The notes: generated by a model from the sequence alone, not told the origin. 64,000 bases of DNA from Rufibacter sediminis (GCF_014269285.1 NZ_JACOAF010000031.1:62001-126000), one strand, 5' to 3'; shown: positions 18,521 through 27,597, numbered from the stretch's first letter. Translations and numbers: made by a program.

Positions 18521-18539
18521 ACAAACTAAGTAACCTACA

Positions 18540-19154
18540 ATGAACAAATTGAAATCTCTGTTAGTAGCTGCCTTTTTACTTGTAAGCGTAGCTTCTTTTG
18601 CACAGACAGGAACAGTGAAAATTGGTTATACAAACGCCAACTACATTATCAGCCAATTACCTGAGAGCCGTCAGATTGAGTCTGATCTGAAAGCGCACAG
18701 CAGCCAGTTGGAGAAAGAGCTTCAGAACAAATACAAAACGTATCAGGAGAAAGTAGAGGTTTACAAAAAAGGTGCCCCTACTATGACCGATGTCGTAAGA
18801 GCAGACAGAGAGAAAGAACTGACTACGTTGCAAGCCTCTATTGAAGAGTTTCAGCGTAACGCCGATGCTTCTTTGCAGAAAAAAGAGCAGGCTGCTTTGG
18901 AACCTGTGATGAACAAGATCCAGAAGTCAATTGACAAAGTAGCCAAAGAGAATGGCTTTACTCACATCTTTACTGCTGAGGCTTTGTTATACGGCCCGGA
19001 AGATGGAAACGGCTTCACTGATCTGGTTTTGAAAGATCTTGGTGTAACGCCAGCTCCTAAAGGCTCGCCAGCTGCTTCTACTGCTACGCCAGGTGCCACT
19101 ACTTCACCTAAGCCAGCCGTTCAAAACGCTGCCCCAGTTAAGAAGAAGAAATAA
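18540..19154 (+). CDS. OmpH/Skp family periplasmic chaperone 2
   Basis: A 204-residue paralogue of the gene before it, with a signal peptide ending VASFAQ and the start VKIGYTNANYIISQLPES. It has a coiled coil from about 45 to 125 and the C-terminal GFTHIFTAEALLYG segment. The tail is again Ala/Pro-rich and ends KKKK. Two OmpH copies behind bamA are usual in Bacteroidota. A strong terminator hairpin follows 17 bp after the stop, closing the block that begins at 12625. Confidence 0.93.
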   Translation: MNKLKSLLVAAFLLVSVASFAQTGTVKIGYTNANYIISQLPESRQIESDLKAHSSQLEKELQNKYKTYQEKVEVYKKGAPTMTDVVRADREKELTTLQASIEEFQRNADASLQKKEQAALEPVMNKIQKSIDKVAKENGFTHIFTAEALLYGPEDGNGFTDLVLKDLGVTPAPKGSPAASTATPGATTSPKPAVQNAAPVKKKK

Positions 19155-19170
19155 GGATTAACCTGTTTAA

Positions 19171-19216
19171 AAATAAAGAGCCGGTGACGTTTATCGTTAC
19201 CGGCTCTTTATTTTTG
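19171..19216 (+). terminator. Rho-independent terminator after the bamA-ompH block
   Basis: AAATAAAGAGCCGGTGACG pairs with CGTTACCGGCTCTTTATTT (one G-T pair) across a 5-base loop and runs into a T-rich tail. Confidence 0.9.
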
Positions 19217-19247
19217 TGCTATATTTTAGAAAACACCCTCAAAACGC

Positions 19248-20318
19248 ATGGAGCTACCCGAAGCCAGAGAAGACGACTTTGAAGACGAAACCGGTGCTGA
19301 TTCAGACGAGTTGTATGAGCATCACCGCATTCAGGTAGACAAAGGACAGGCGCTGCTGCGGCTTGACAAGTTCCTGATGGATCGGTTGCCGAACGTCACC
19401 CGCAATAAGCTACAGGAGGCGATTAAAGCAGAGTCGGTACGCATCAACGGGAAAGCTACCAAAGCGAGCTATAAGGTGAAGCCTCTGGATGTGATTACGG
19501 TTACTCTGGCTACGCCTCCCCGAGATACGGATATCATTCCTGAGAATCTTCCGCTCAACATCGTGTATGAAGATGAGGAACTGATGATGATCAACAAGCC
19601 GCCTGGTATGGTGGTGCATCCGGCCTATAATAACTGGTCCGGCACCTTGGTGAACGGATTGGTGTATTATCTGCAGAACCTGCCTACTTCACGTAACGGG
19701 GAAATACGGCCAGGTTTGGTACACCGCATCGACAAAGACACGTCTGGTTTGTTGGTGATAGCCAAAACGGAGTTAGCTATGTCTTACCTGGCGCGTCAGT
19801 TTTTCGACCACTCTATTGAAAGAACCTATTATGCCCTGGTGTGGGGAGTGCCGGCACAGCCCAAAGGCACTATCGTAGGCCATATTGGCCGTAGCGCGAA
19901 GGATAGGAAAATCATGGCCGTTTACCCGGATGGTGAGTTTGGCAAACCAGCTGTTACACATTATGAGGTGTTAGAGTCTTTCACCTACTGTAGCTTAATT
20001 AAGTGTAATCTGGAAACCGGCCGTACCCACCAGATTAGGGCGCATATGAAGTACTTAGGTCATCCTCTGTTCAATGATGCTACTTACGGTGGAGATAAGA
20101 TACTGAAAGGGCAGCAAACGGGCTCTTACAAAGCCTTTGTCCAAAATACCTTTGATGTGTTGCCCAGGCAAGCGCTGCATGCGAAGTCATTAGGGTTCCA
20201 ACACCCCACCTCCCATGAGTTTGTGTTCTTCGAGTCTGATCTCCCAGATGATTTTGTAGCTGCCTTGGAAAGATGGCGTCAATACGGGCAAGTGCTGCAG
20301 GATAGGATACAAGCATAA
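19248..20318 (+). CDS. RluA family pseudouridine synthase (RluD-like)
   Basis: A 356-residue protein with an N-terminal S4 RNA-binding domain (about 28-90, LRLDKFLMDRLPNVTRNKLQ) and a pseudouridine synthase domain. The catalytic aspartate is Asp162 in HRIDKDTSGLLVIAKT. ETGRTHQIRAHMKYLGHPL is the second family motif. It isomerises uridines in 23S rRNA; RluD-type targets in helix 69 are the best guess. An acidic N-terminal stretch of about 25 residues precedes S4. It stands alone between two terminators. Confidence 0.93.
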   Translation: MELPEAREDDFEDETGADSDELYEHHRIQVDKGQALLRLDKFLMDRLPNVTRNKLQEAIKAESVRINGKATKASYKVKPLDVITVTLATPPRDTDIIPENLPLNIVYEDEELMMINKPPGMVVHPAYNNWSGTLVNGLVYYLQNLPTSRNGEIRPGLVHRIDKDTSGLLVIAKTELAMSYLARQFFDHSIERTYYALVWGVPAQPKGTIVGHIGRSAKDRKIMAVYPDGEFGKPAVTHYEVLESFTYCSLIKCNLETGRTHQIRAHMKYLGHPLFNDATYGGDKILKGQQTGSYKAFVQNTFDVLPRQALHAKSLGFQHPTSHEFVFFESDLPDDFVAALERWRQYGQVLQDRIQA

Positions 20319-20531
20319 TTGAGAGGTATTATCCTTCTTTCTTCTGTGGTTAGCTCTTGTGAACTTATTAGAAATATTAAGCGACTGAGGAGGAGAGACT
20401 AGATAAATTTGGTTGAAAGTGAGACGCGCAGGGGCTCTGGATAGCTTCAGAAAAGGGCTGTTAATCTTCCAGTAGAATTAACTCACAGATCTCTATAACT
20501 CGAATGAAATTATTCCAGTTTATGCCTGATT

Positions 20532-20572
20532 CTGGTTTTAGGTCTCTTTTTAGAAAAGAGACTCAAAACGGC
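20532..20572. repeat. Family A hairpin, copy 8
   Basis: GGTTTTAGGTCTCTTTT and AAAAGAGACTCAAAAC around TAGA. It lies in the 362-bp spacer 20319-20680, which otherwise holds only the terminator at 20617-20676. Confidence 0.75.
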
Positions 20573-20616
20573 TAATGATGGAGTGCATTTAGGCTTTAAA
20601 AACCTTCCAAACTTTA

Positions 20617-20676
20617 ATCAACGAGCATGAAAAAAGGCGCTCCTTTTAAGAAGCGCCTTTTTTCATGCTCGTTGAT
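20617..20676. terminator. Long bidirectional terminator
   Basis: ATCAACGAGCATGAAAAAAG plus GCGC forms a perfect 24-base arm with its complement at 20652-20676, around a short loop with AAGG/CCTT character. A/T runs on both sides let it work for either strand. It lies just beyond the 3' end of the minus-strand TPR gene. Confidence 0.9.
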
Positions 20677-20680
20677 CAGA

Positions 20681-22177
20681 CTATTTCATTGCCTTCAATC
20701 CATTCAGACCATTGGCGGCATCAGCGTTGGTAGGATCCAACGTTTTTACCTCTTGCCAGTGTTTGGTGGCGTTCGCTTTATCTTTTTTCAGATAATAGTA
20801 GTAGCCTAAGTAGTTGTTGGCCGTGATCAGATCTTTCTTATACTTCTCCTTATCACCTGAGGTAAGTTTAATGAACTCCTCGTAGTGAGGCTTCGCTAAA
20901 CCAGCTTTGGTCTCAGGGTCTAAGCTGTAGTTGACACGCGCTCTCCAGAAGTGACCGTACGCATAGGTAGGGTTATTGGTGGTGATGATCGTGTACACAC
21001 TGTCTGCCGTTTTGAAATCGTCATTCAACTCATGGGCATAGCCATAGTAGAAGAGATCTGTGTTGTTGGGAGGAGTCACCGCAAATTTAGCTTTGTAGGC
21101 TTCAATTGCTTTAGGGTAGTTCTTCAGGTTTAAGTATTGTTTGGCCAAAAGATCATCATACAGAGGATTCTTAGGGTCAACCTTTTTTGCCTGCTCAATT
21201 ACTGCTACCGCCTCCTGGGGCTTCTTGTTCTCTACCAGAATATTAGCATAGTACTCGTAGTCAGAAGGAATACGCTTAGACTCATCGTACTTGTTGAAGT
21301 ACGCCGTAATGGCTTCCAACGCTTTGTCATACTGCTTGGTGTCATAGTAGTTGTATGCCAACAAGCGGTTCATGGCAATGTTGTTAGGATCGCTCTTCAG
21401 AACAGACTGGATTTCTGTCATGGCGTTCGCGTAATCCTTCGTCAGGTAAAGGATAGAAGCGTACTTTGCCCGTGTTTCTGGCGTGTTTTCAGCCATTGAC
21501 ACATATTTCTTGATGTACTCAGAACTCTTAGGATACTGCTCTGCGCGGTAATAAAGTTCTGCTAACTCAAGATAAGTAGGGGCGAAGTTTGGATCTGCTG
21601 CTACAGCTGCATCTAAGGCTTCTTTGGCTTGCGTGAAGTTACGAGACTGCACGTACAGCTGACCTTTACGCAAGTGCGCTTTCGCAAATTTGCTGTCAGC
21701 GGCAAGAGCTTTGTCATAGTTGGCCATGGCTTTACCACCGTCAACGGTTTTGTTGTGCAGGTACGCATCACCTAACAGAACAAAGGCATTGGCGTTTTTG
21801 GTGTCTTTGCTAGTGGCTTCTTCTAAAACCTTGATGGCTGGTGTAAGATCCTTTACTCCTGAAGTTACATAGGCTTCACCAATCATGATCTTAACATTGT
21901 TGTCCTTGTTTTTAGTCATGGACAATGCTTTATCAAAGAATTGCTGTGCTTCTGCGGTTTTATTTTGGGCAAGAGCATCTTTCCCTTGTTTTACCAAGCC
22001 AGCGGCGGAGTTATCCTGTACCGCATAAGAAGCGAATGCCTGTTGCGCCTGGGAGGATGGCGTTGAGACGTGTTGTTCAATCTTACCAGAACGCAGCCCA
22101 TTGTTATGTGCTGAGGCTCCAGCGGCGGTAAAGAAAGCGGCCGCTAAAACTCCATACGTCTTCCAGTTCTTAATCAT
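20681..22177 (-). CDS. Exported TPR-repeat protein
   Basis: A 498-residue protein with a signal peptide (MIKNWKTYGVLAAAFFTAAG, cut near ASA). Tetratricopeptide repeats fill the rest, for example PNFAPTYLELAELYYRAEQY and PNNIAMNRLLAYNYYDTKQY. It has no enzymatic domain. It is the last gene of the minus-strand set that contains a PstS-like lipoprotein and the ExbB/ExbD/TonB complex, so it may organise a periplasmic complex near that machinery. Low-complexity Lys/Asp/Ala composition is typical of such proteins. Confidence 0.88.
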   Translation of the reverse strand: MIKNWKTYGVLAAAFFTAAGASAHNNGLRSGKIEQHVSTPSSQAQQAFASYAVQDNSAAGLVKQGKDALAQNKTAEAQQFFDKALSMTKNKDNNVKIMIGEAYVTSGVKDLTPAIKVLEEATSKDTKNANAFVLLGDAYLHNKTVDGGKAMANYDKALAADSKFAKAHLRKGQLYVQSRNFTQAKEALDAAVAADPNFAPTYLELAELYYRAEQYPKSSEYIKKYVSMAENTPETRAKYASILYLTKDYANAMTEIQSVLKSDPNNIAMNRLLAYNYYDTKQYDKALEAITAYFNKYDESKRIPSDYEYYANILVENKKPQEAVAVIEQAKKVDPKNPLYDDLLAKQYLNLKNYPKAIEAYKAKFAVTPPNNTDLFYYGYAHELNDDFKTADSVYTIITTNNPTYAYGHFWRARVNYSLDPETKAGLAKPHYEEFIKLTSGDKEKYKKDLITANNYLGYYYYLKKDKANATKHWQEVKTLDPTNADAANGLNGLKAMK

Positions 22178-22215
22178 TTGGTCTGTTGTTAGTATTAGTG
22201 AAACTCTGGTTTATG

Positions 22216-23163
22216 TTACTCTCTAAATCCTACTATCCGTACCGGCATAGAGGCGGGCACTAATCCTGATTTTAATATGATCCGTTGGCCCTTATCTCCG
22301 GTAATGAAGGATGCAAAACCTGTGCCAAGTCCTGCCCGTGCTTCCTTACTCACTATAAAAACCTCTCTCCGTAGCGGATAAGTTCCTTGTGCCAAGTAGC
22401 CTTGATACGGCTGTATAAAATCATCTTCTGATGTTGGATTCTCTTTCCGGCTGATACCAACCACGTTTACTCTATTGAGGAAGCTGATGGCGGTACTATC
22501 ATGGCGGTCACTTATCCAGTTAACCCCAATTACTCCTATTGCGTTCCTATTTTGTGCTACGTAATCCACCAGATTAGAGTTGGAGGTAGAAGCATAGGTG
22601 TTGGGCGGCAACGGTTTCTTCAGGTTAATGGAATCTATGATGAACCGGGCCGTGCTGGAGTTACTGTTATCAAAGACAATGGTGATCTTGCCCTCTTTGG
22701 CACTTGGATCCAGTTGACCCCAGGAAGTGGTTTTACCGGTAAAGATATCTCTCACCTGCTGGAGCGTCAGCGTGGTGTCTGTATTCTCTTTGTTTAAGAT
22801 AAGGGCTATACCGTCTACGGCAATCTTATTAACCCTTGGGGTGATCTTAAACTTCTCAAATTCCGCTTTTTCGCGATCGTTCAGTTGCCGGGCCATGATG
22901 GCGAACCGAATGGTGTCATTCAGGAGGTCATGTACCACCTGAACTTCCGGCTTATACACAGCCTGCACATTCGCATACTTGTAGATACCCTGGAAAGTCT
23001 GTATCTGGGCGTCTATGATAGGGGCGTATGACTCATCCACACTGATTTTGATTGTGCCAGTGGTGGCCGTGTCTATATTCTTAGTGCCAGACTGACCGCA
23101 GGAGACTGTAGCAAAGGCTACGCTCGCTGAGAACAGAAAAGGTAAGAGGTTAATCTTCTTCAT
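22216..23163 (-). CDS. PstS-like phosphate-binding lipoprotein
   Basis: I start at 23163 because MKKINLLPFLFSASVAFATVSC is a clean lipoprotein signal with Cys22; the frame extends 14 codons further upstream. The 315-residue product has PBP-like features: GTIKISVDESYAPIIDAQIQ, a VDGIALILNKENTDTTLTLQ segment typical of PstS, DNSNSSTARFIIDS in the ligand-binding part, and NRNAIGVIGVNW. No pstCAB genes are near. The Ton-type neighbourhood suggests it may work with an outer-membrane receptor, not an ABC permease. The true ligand is not known. Confidence 0.88.
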   Translation of the reverse strand: MKKINLLPFLFSASVAFATVSCGQSGTKNIDTATTGTIKISVDESYAPIIDAQIQTFQGIYKYANVQAVYKPEVQVVHDLLNDTIRFAIMARQLNDREKAEFEKFKITPRVNKIAVDGIALILNKENTDTTLTLQQVRDIFTGKTTSWGQLDPSAKEGKITIVFDNSNSSTARFIIDSINLKKPLPPNTYASTSNSNLVDYVAQNRNAIGVIGVNWISDRHDSTAISFLNRVNVVGISRKENPTSEDDFIQPYQGYLAQGTYPLRREVFIVSKEARAGLGTGFASFITGDKGQRIILKSGLVPASMPVRIVGFRE

Positions 23164-23407
23164 TTCGTCTGGTTTTTTTAAAATACTGTTGGTACGCTCG
23201 CACAAATCTAATCAAACCATAGAAAAGGAGCAGTCCACCGAATATAAATTTATATTCCCTTGGAAACGGTACTTGCTTTGGACTAGAGAATAGAACGTAC
23301 AAACCAAAGCCAAAGTATAAAAGAACCATTAGTAATGACACATACTTCATGACATTGCTGTAGGTGCTTTGCTGCTCGTTGCGCGGTGGTCTTCTAGAGT
23401 AATTCAT
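23150..23407 (-). CDS. Small membrane protein of unknown function
   Basis: An 85-residue protein from MNYSRRPPRNEQQ; an in-frame start at 23446 would add 13 residues. Two hydrophobic helices (VSLLMVLLYFGFGLYVLF and FIFGGLLLFYGLIRFV) are joined by a short basic loop and followed by a charged tail. It overlaps the PstS-like gene by 14 bp and so is coupled to it. A small two-helix protein at this place in the exbD-tonB cluster is common in Bacteroidota, but I know of no assigned role. Confidence 0.75.
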   Translation of the reverse strand: MNYSRRPPRNEQQSTYSNVMKYVSLLMVLLYFGFGLYVLFSSPKQVPFPREYKFIFGGLLLFYGLIRFVRAYQQYFKKTRRNEED

Positions 23408-23471
23408 GGTGCTGCTACCGTTTGTCTTCTGAGGATAATACGTCAATCAAGAGCCGTCTCTGGTAAAAAAG

Positions 23472-23518
23472 AACTCCGAAGACAAACCACTCATAACTGA
23501 ATGTCTGTCTCCGGAGTT
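23472..23518. terminator. Hairpin between tonB and the small membrane gene
   Basis: AACTCCGAAGACAAAC and GTCTGTCTCCGGAGTT pair with two mismatches. Runs of A on the left and T on the right allow termination on either strand. It separates the tonB end from the next minus-strand gene set, although read-through is possible. Confidence 0.65.
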
Positions 23519-23548
23519 TTTATGGGAAAGAAGCAAATTGACTTCTGG

Positions 23549-24373
23549 TTATTTGATCACGATGCGGTAAGGAACTGTATATTTTACAGATACTTTACGG
23601 CCGTTCTGCTCTCCTGGGCTCCATTTCGGCATACCCTTGATTACACGTACCGCTTCCTCATCCAGACCATAACCCAGGCCTTTTAGTACTTCAATGTTCG
23701 TGATTTCCCCGGTTGGGCCCACTACGAAAGACAATACCACGTTTCCTTCGGCACCAGCACGCTGAGCGGCTGACGGAATCCGGAATTTCTCACCCATGTA
23801 TTTCATCATGGCTGCCATTCCGCCTGGGAACTCAGGCATTTTCTCTACTGCAATGTATACCTTGTCTTCGAAAACCTCTTGTACCGGACCAGTTGGGCCT
23901 GTACCATTCTCAATACCTTCCAGTGTTGGTGGTGCAGTTGGGTCGCCTTTCACGGTTGATGTACCGGCATCGGTCTTCTGAAGCTCTTTCACATCCGGAA
24001 TCTCCTCTTTCCGTACTTCTTCGTCTTTCTTTACTACCGGAGGGGTAAATTTAACGGTAGAACGTACGGGTGGTGGGGGTGGTGGTGCATCTGGTGGTGG
24101 TGGTGGTGGGGGCACTATCTTCTCAACGGAAGGCGGTGCAGCCAAGTCCACTACTTTTACTACCGGTGCCACTGAAACTTCTTCGTCGTCTTTGAACATT
24201 GACTGAATCAAAGGAATACTCAAAAAGAGTACGAAGAGAACAATTGCAATGACAATGGCCCGGTTAACGTGCTTCGTATAAAGTTTACGAAGCATGTACG
24301 CCCCATACTCTTTGTTACGGCCTTCAAAGACCATGTCGTCCAAAGAGGCGGTTGCTAAACGTTGATTATCCAT
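23549..24373 (-). CDS. Energy transducer TonB
   Basis: A 274-residue protein. A cytoplasmic stretch (about 1-35) and one membrane helix (AIVIAIVLFVLFLSIPLI) are followed by a proline-rich spacer with two runs of seven or six prolines. The C-terminal TonB domain shows AEGNVVLSFVVGPTGEITNI, with EEAVRVIKGMPKWSPG near the end. TonB carries the energy of the ExbB/ExbD proton channel to outer-membrane receptors. The start overlaps the stop of the second exbD by one base. Confidence 0.94.
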   Translation of the reverse strand: MDNQRLATASLDDMVFEGRNKEYGAYMLRKLYTKHVNRAIVIAIVLFVLFLSIPLIQSMFKDDEEVSVAPVVKVVDLAAPPSVEKIVPPPPPPPDAPPPPPPVRSTVKFTPPVVKKDEEVRKEEIPDVKELQKTDAGTSTVKGDPTAPPTLEGIENGTGPTGPVQEVFEDKVYIAVEKMPEFPGGMAAMMKYMGEKFRIPSAAQRAGAEGNVVLSFVVGPTGEITNIEVLKGLGYGLDEEAVRVIKGMPKWSPGEQNGRKVSVKYTVPYRIVIK

Positions 24374-24912
24374 TATTGCGCTCCTCCTCCTTTTTCTGCG
24401 TTTCTAAGTAACGTTGCGTCAGCGTTGTCTAACTCCACAATGGCGTATTTCTGAGTACTGGTGATCGCCATCTCATCTAAAATATCTACAAGATTCTTGT
24501 AAGATGAGGTTTCATCAGCCTTGATCAGAATAACCAAGTTTTTATTAGCTCTGGTAGATTCAAGTACCGTTTGTCTGATGCCTTTTGCTGACCAGTTGCT
24601 TTCCTCTACCGTTGGAATTACTCCCACGTTAGGCTGGTGAAGGCCGCGGTAGTAGAAGATGCGGTTGTCGCCACCTAGAAGAATGGTGAATGCATTAGAT
24701 GCCTTCAGTTCATTCCGCTCTTCTTCGGTCTTAGGCTTCACCGGCATGTTGATCTCCATGATCTGCGGCTTGGCCAGCGTGGTGGTCATAACGAAGAATG
24801 TAAGCAACAGGAAGCCTAAGTCTACCATGGGGGTCATGTCCACCTTGGTAGAGCCTTTCTTGGCCCGTTTTTTACCGCCTTCGTCGCCGCCGGACTGTTG
24901 TATTTCTGCCAT
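24373..24912 (-). CDS. ExbD/TolR biopolymer transport protein 2
   Basis: A 179-residue protein with a short basic N-terminus, one helix containing the essential aspartate (VDMTPMVDLGFLLLTFFVM, Asp in MVDLGF), and a periplasmic domain. The N-terminus has GGDEGGKKRAKKGSTK. It differs clearly from the upstream ExbD in its periplasmic part. Paired ExbD genes are common in Bacteroidota; both probably join the same ExbB ring. It is one base into tonB and 15 bp from the first exbD. Confidence 0.94.
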   Translation of the reverse strand: MAEIQQSGGDEGGKKRAKKGSTKVDMTPMVDLGFLLLTFFVMTTTLAKPQIMEINMPVKPKTEEERNELKASNAFTILLGGDNRIFYYRGLHQPNVGVIPTVEESNWSAKGIRQTVLESTRANKNLVILIKADETSSYKNLVDILDEMAITSTQKYAIVELDNADATLLRNAEKGGGAQ

Positions 24913-24927
24913 GTCGTTTCCCTTTCG

Positions 24928-25533
24928 TTATTTAATAACAGGTTTAACTTCCATATCCGTCACAAGATTGAAACGGTTTACGTTTTTCTCCTGTAAGATC
25001 TCAATCACACGACCAGCGGTTGGGTAGCCTGCAGTTTGGTCTCCTTTGATGGCTACGATAGACTGGGGATTAGAATAACGGGCTAACTGCACCCAGTCAC
25101 CTAACTCATTTCTGGTAGAATCAATTGGAATACCGGGTTGGTTTACCTTTTTCTGATCTTCGGGTTTCAGAGCCAGATACGATTTAAGCTGTGAAATAGG
25201 AACTCCAAAAGAAGCCAGAGAAGCGAATACTTCTTTTTCTGGCTGGGTGAAGCCTACTCCATATTTCTCACTTATTTTATCTATCAGTCTCAGTTTAGTG
25301 TTTTTGTCATCTACTCCAAAGAAAACCCGCTCATCGTTACCAATGCTAATGGTGATAACGTTGGCATCTGGGGCTTTAATTTCTGTTGTTGCAGACGGCG
25401 TATCCACTACCAGCACTTCCTCTGGCGCGAACTTCGAAATAAGCATGAAGAACGTTACCAGAAGGAATGCCAGGTCCACCATGGGCGTCATGTCCAGGGA
25501 TGGAGAGGTTCTGTGTACTTTTACTTTAGGCAT
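24928..25533 (-). CDS. ExbD/TolR biopolymer transport protein 1
   Basis: A 201-residue ExbD with the helix SLDMTPMVDLAFLLVTFFML carrying the proton-path aspartate. Its periplasmic domain is longer than normal, with an insert (EKEVFASLASFGVPISQLKS onwards) before the conserved QSIVAIKGDQTAGYPTAGRV region. It lies 27 bp downstream of the exbB gene and works as a proton-conducting partner of ExbB. Confidence 0.94.
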   Translation of the reverse strand: MPKVKVHRTSPSLDMTPMVDLAFLLVTFFMLISKFAPEEVLVVDTPSATTEIKAPDANVITISIGNDERVFFGVDDKNTKLRLIDKISEKYGVGFTQPEKEVFASLASFGVPISQLKSYLALKPEDQKKVNQPGIPIDSTRNELGDWVQLARYSNPQSIVAIKGDQTAGYPTAGRVIEILQEKNVNRFNLVTDMEVKPVIK

Positions 25534-25560
25534 TTTTTCCTTCTAGGCTAGAAGTTCAAA

Positions 25561-26412
25561 TTAGATTCTGTTGTTTTCAGTGTGCTGAGCGGCATACGTC
25601 TGGATGATGCTGTAAGAAGCCTCATCAATGCTGTACGTCAACTCATCAATTTTGCTGGTGAAGAAGTTGTAAGCAATGATAGCGATAGCAGAACCTGTGA
25701 TACCAAGGGCTGTGTTGATCAAGGCCTCAGAGATACCGTTTGCCAGCTGAGTAGCATCTGGAGCACCACTTGCAGTTGCAAGAGCCGCGAACGCTTTAAT
25801 CATACCCAATACCGTTCCAATCAGACCTACCAGAGTAGAGATAGAGGCGATAGTAGAGATGATCACCAGGTTTTTCTCCAGGATTGGCAATTCAAGAGCA
25901 GTAGCTTCTTCAATTTCTTTCTGGATAGCCAGGATACGCTGATCTTTGGTCATGCCGTGCTCGTTGTGCATTTCTTGGTACTTCAGCAAGCCAGCTTTCA
26001 CTACGTTACCTACTGAACCTTTTTGTTGGTCGCAGATAGCGATAGCGCCGTTGATGTCATTATTGTTCATTTTCTGACGCACGCTTCTCACGAAAGACTC
26101 CAGACCTTTACCACCTTTGGCTTTGTTGATGGTCAGGAAACGCTCAATTGAGAAAGTGATTACCAGAATGTTGATCGCGATCAGGATTGGCACGATGAAA
26201 CCACCTTTGTACACCTGGCCCAGCATGTTGCCTGGCAGTGGGTGATTGGCGTTGTCTCCACCTTCAAAGTTAGCTCCGTTACCAAGGATAAACAGATAAA
26301 TACAAACCGCAGCGATAATGGCTACCGGAATTACGATGCTTGCGAACATTGAGCCTGCCTTGCCTTCATTTTGTACTGGTTTTGCAGTTGCAGGTACACT
26401 CTTTTTTTCCAT
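25561..26412 (-). CDS. MotA/TolQ/ExbB proton channel protein
   Basis: A 283-residue inner-membrane protein. The first helix is ASIVIPVAIIAAVCIYLFIL, the second FIVPILIAINILVITFSIER. The two C-terminal helices carry the ExbB signature (LVIISTIASISTLVGLIGTV and ALINTALGITGSAIAIIAYN). It forms the pentameric channel that, with ExbD, drives TonB. The first helix is preceded by about 25 cytoplasmic residues, and a loop of about 25 residues (NGANFEGGDN) is inserted between helices 1 and 2. It is the first gene of the operon, with a leader of about 200 nt. Confidence 0.94.
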   Translation of the reverse strand: MEKKSVPATAKPVQNEGKAGSMFASIVIPVAIIAAVCIYLFILGNGANFEGGDNANHPLPGNMLGQVYKGGFIVPILIAINILVITFSIERFLTINKAKGGKGLESFVRSVRQKMNNNDINGAIAICDQQKGSVGNVVKAGLLKYQEMHNEHGMTKDQRILAIQKEIEEATALELPILEKNLVIISTIASISTLVGLIGTVLGMIKAFAALATASGAPDATQLANGISEALINTALGITGSAIAIIAYNFFTSKIDELTYSIDEASYSIIQTYAAQHTENNRI

Positions 26413-26621
26413 TTTTTCTAAAAATTTAGGTTTAGTTGTTTGTGTTACTGTGTTAGTTGTTGATAATGAATTGGTTGTTAAAAAGTTAAATGCTCTTTGA
26501 TCGTTAATAATTCCCTTTCAACTGCTAATGAAGCAAGAGAGTTACATCTGGCTAGGAGCAACCTAAATACAAGCCTAGGGATTTAAACGCAAAATATCAA
26601 ATTATCCCGGATATTTTATTA

Positions 26622-26629
26622 CAAAAGTA
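26622..26629 (-). promoter_or_regulatory. Possible promoter of the exbB operon
   Basis: The minus strand reads TACTTTTG, matching TAnnTTTG, about 210 bp above the exbB start. No other match was seen closer, so the transcript would have a leader near 200 nt. Confidence 0.45.
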
Positions 26630-26663
26630 CAATCATTTTGGGGTATACTTAAGAATTTTACTA

Positions 26664-27488
26664 TTACTCTCCCGGCTGGCTTTTTGTTTTTGCTTCGTTC
26701 CAATAGACGTCCATTTCGGCCAAAGTCATTTCGCTGAGCTTTTTCCCCTGGGTGGCAGCTGCTTTCTCAAGGTACTGGAACCGCTGGATGAACTTTAGGT
26801 TAGTCTTGGCCAGAGCCTCTTCAGGGTTAAGGTCCAGAAAGCGGGCGAAGTTGATCAGGGAGAAGAACACATCCCCCAGTTCGTCGGTGGCTTTGGCTTT
26901 GTCGGCTTCGCTGAGGTGGGGCTTGTCAAATTCAGCCTTGAACTCAGCCATTTCTTCCTCTACCTTTTCCCACACTTTGGCGGGCTCATCCCAATCAAAT
27001 CCAACGCCGCGGGCCTTCTCCTGGATACGCATGGCCTTCACCATGGAAGGAAGCGAAGAAGGAACGCCGGCCAAAACCGATTTATTGCCCTCCCGCAGCT
27101 TCAGGCTCTCCCAGTTTCTTTTCACCTCTTCCTCTGTCTCTGCTTTGGTGTCTCCGTAAATGTGCGGATGCCGGAAAACCAGCTTGTCACATTGGGCGTT
27201 GAGCACCTCGGCCAGGTCAAATTCCCCTTGTTCAGAAGCAATCTTCGCATAGAAAACCAGATGCAGCATTACATCGCCTAACTCCTTTTTGATTTCCGGC
27301 AGGTCCTGGGTGAGAATGGCCTCAGAAAGTTCATACGTTTCCTCAATGGTGAGGTGCCGCAGGCTTTCCATGGTTTGTTTCCGGTCCCAGGGGCATTTCT
27401 CTCGCAATTCATCTAGGATATCCAGCAGGCGGTTGAAGGCTGCCAACTGGGCTTGGCGGGTGTAAGCGGGTACTACGGGGGTTTCCAT
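26664..27488 (-). CDS. mazG: Nucleoside triphosphate pyrophosphohydrolase MazG
   Basis: A 274-residue protein of full two-domain MazG length. The N-terminal domain has LREKCPWDRKQTMESLRHLT and EETYELSEAI; the EExxE-type metal site recurs in the C-terminal half (ELGDVFFSLINFARFLDLNP). It hydrolyses NTPs to NMP and pyrophosphate, and may also act on ppGpp-linked or oxidised nucleotides. It stands alone, with repeats and a long spacer upstream. The gene's promoter box lies almost at the start codon. Confidence 0.94.
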   Translation of the reverse strand: METPVVPAYTRQAQLAAFNRLLDILDELREKCPWDRKQTMESLRHLTIEETYELSEAILTQDLPEIKKELGDVMLHLVFYAKIASEQGEFDLAEVLNAQCDKLVFRHPHIYGDTKAETEEEVKRNWESLKLREGNKSVLAGVPSSLPSMVKAMRIQEKARGVGFDWDEPAKVWEKVEEEMAEFKAEFDKPHLSEADKAKATDELGDVFFSLINFARFLDLNPEEALAKTNLKFIQRFQYLEKAAATQGKKLSEMTLAEMDVYWNEAKTKSQPGE

Positions 27489-27492
27489 TTAA

Positions 27493-27500
27493 CAAAGATA
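27493..27500 (-). promoter_or_regulatory. Promoter -7 box touching the mazG start
   Basis: The minus strand reads TATCTTTG, ending 4 bp above the ATG. If used, transcription would begin at or within the start codon, giving a leaderless or near-leaderless mRNA. Confidence 0.4.
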
Positions 27501-27597
27501 AATGTATTGTTAACAATTCATGAGCTTTGCTGACATTCTTAATAAAACAGTAACACAATAAACCATAAACTACACAAGTGCAGGTGCATTGGCCAAT

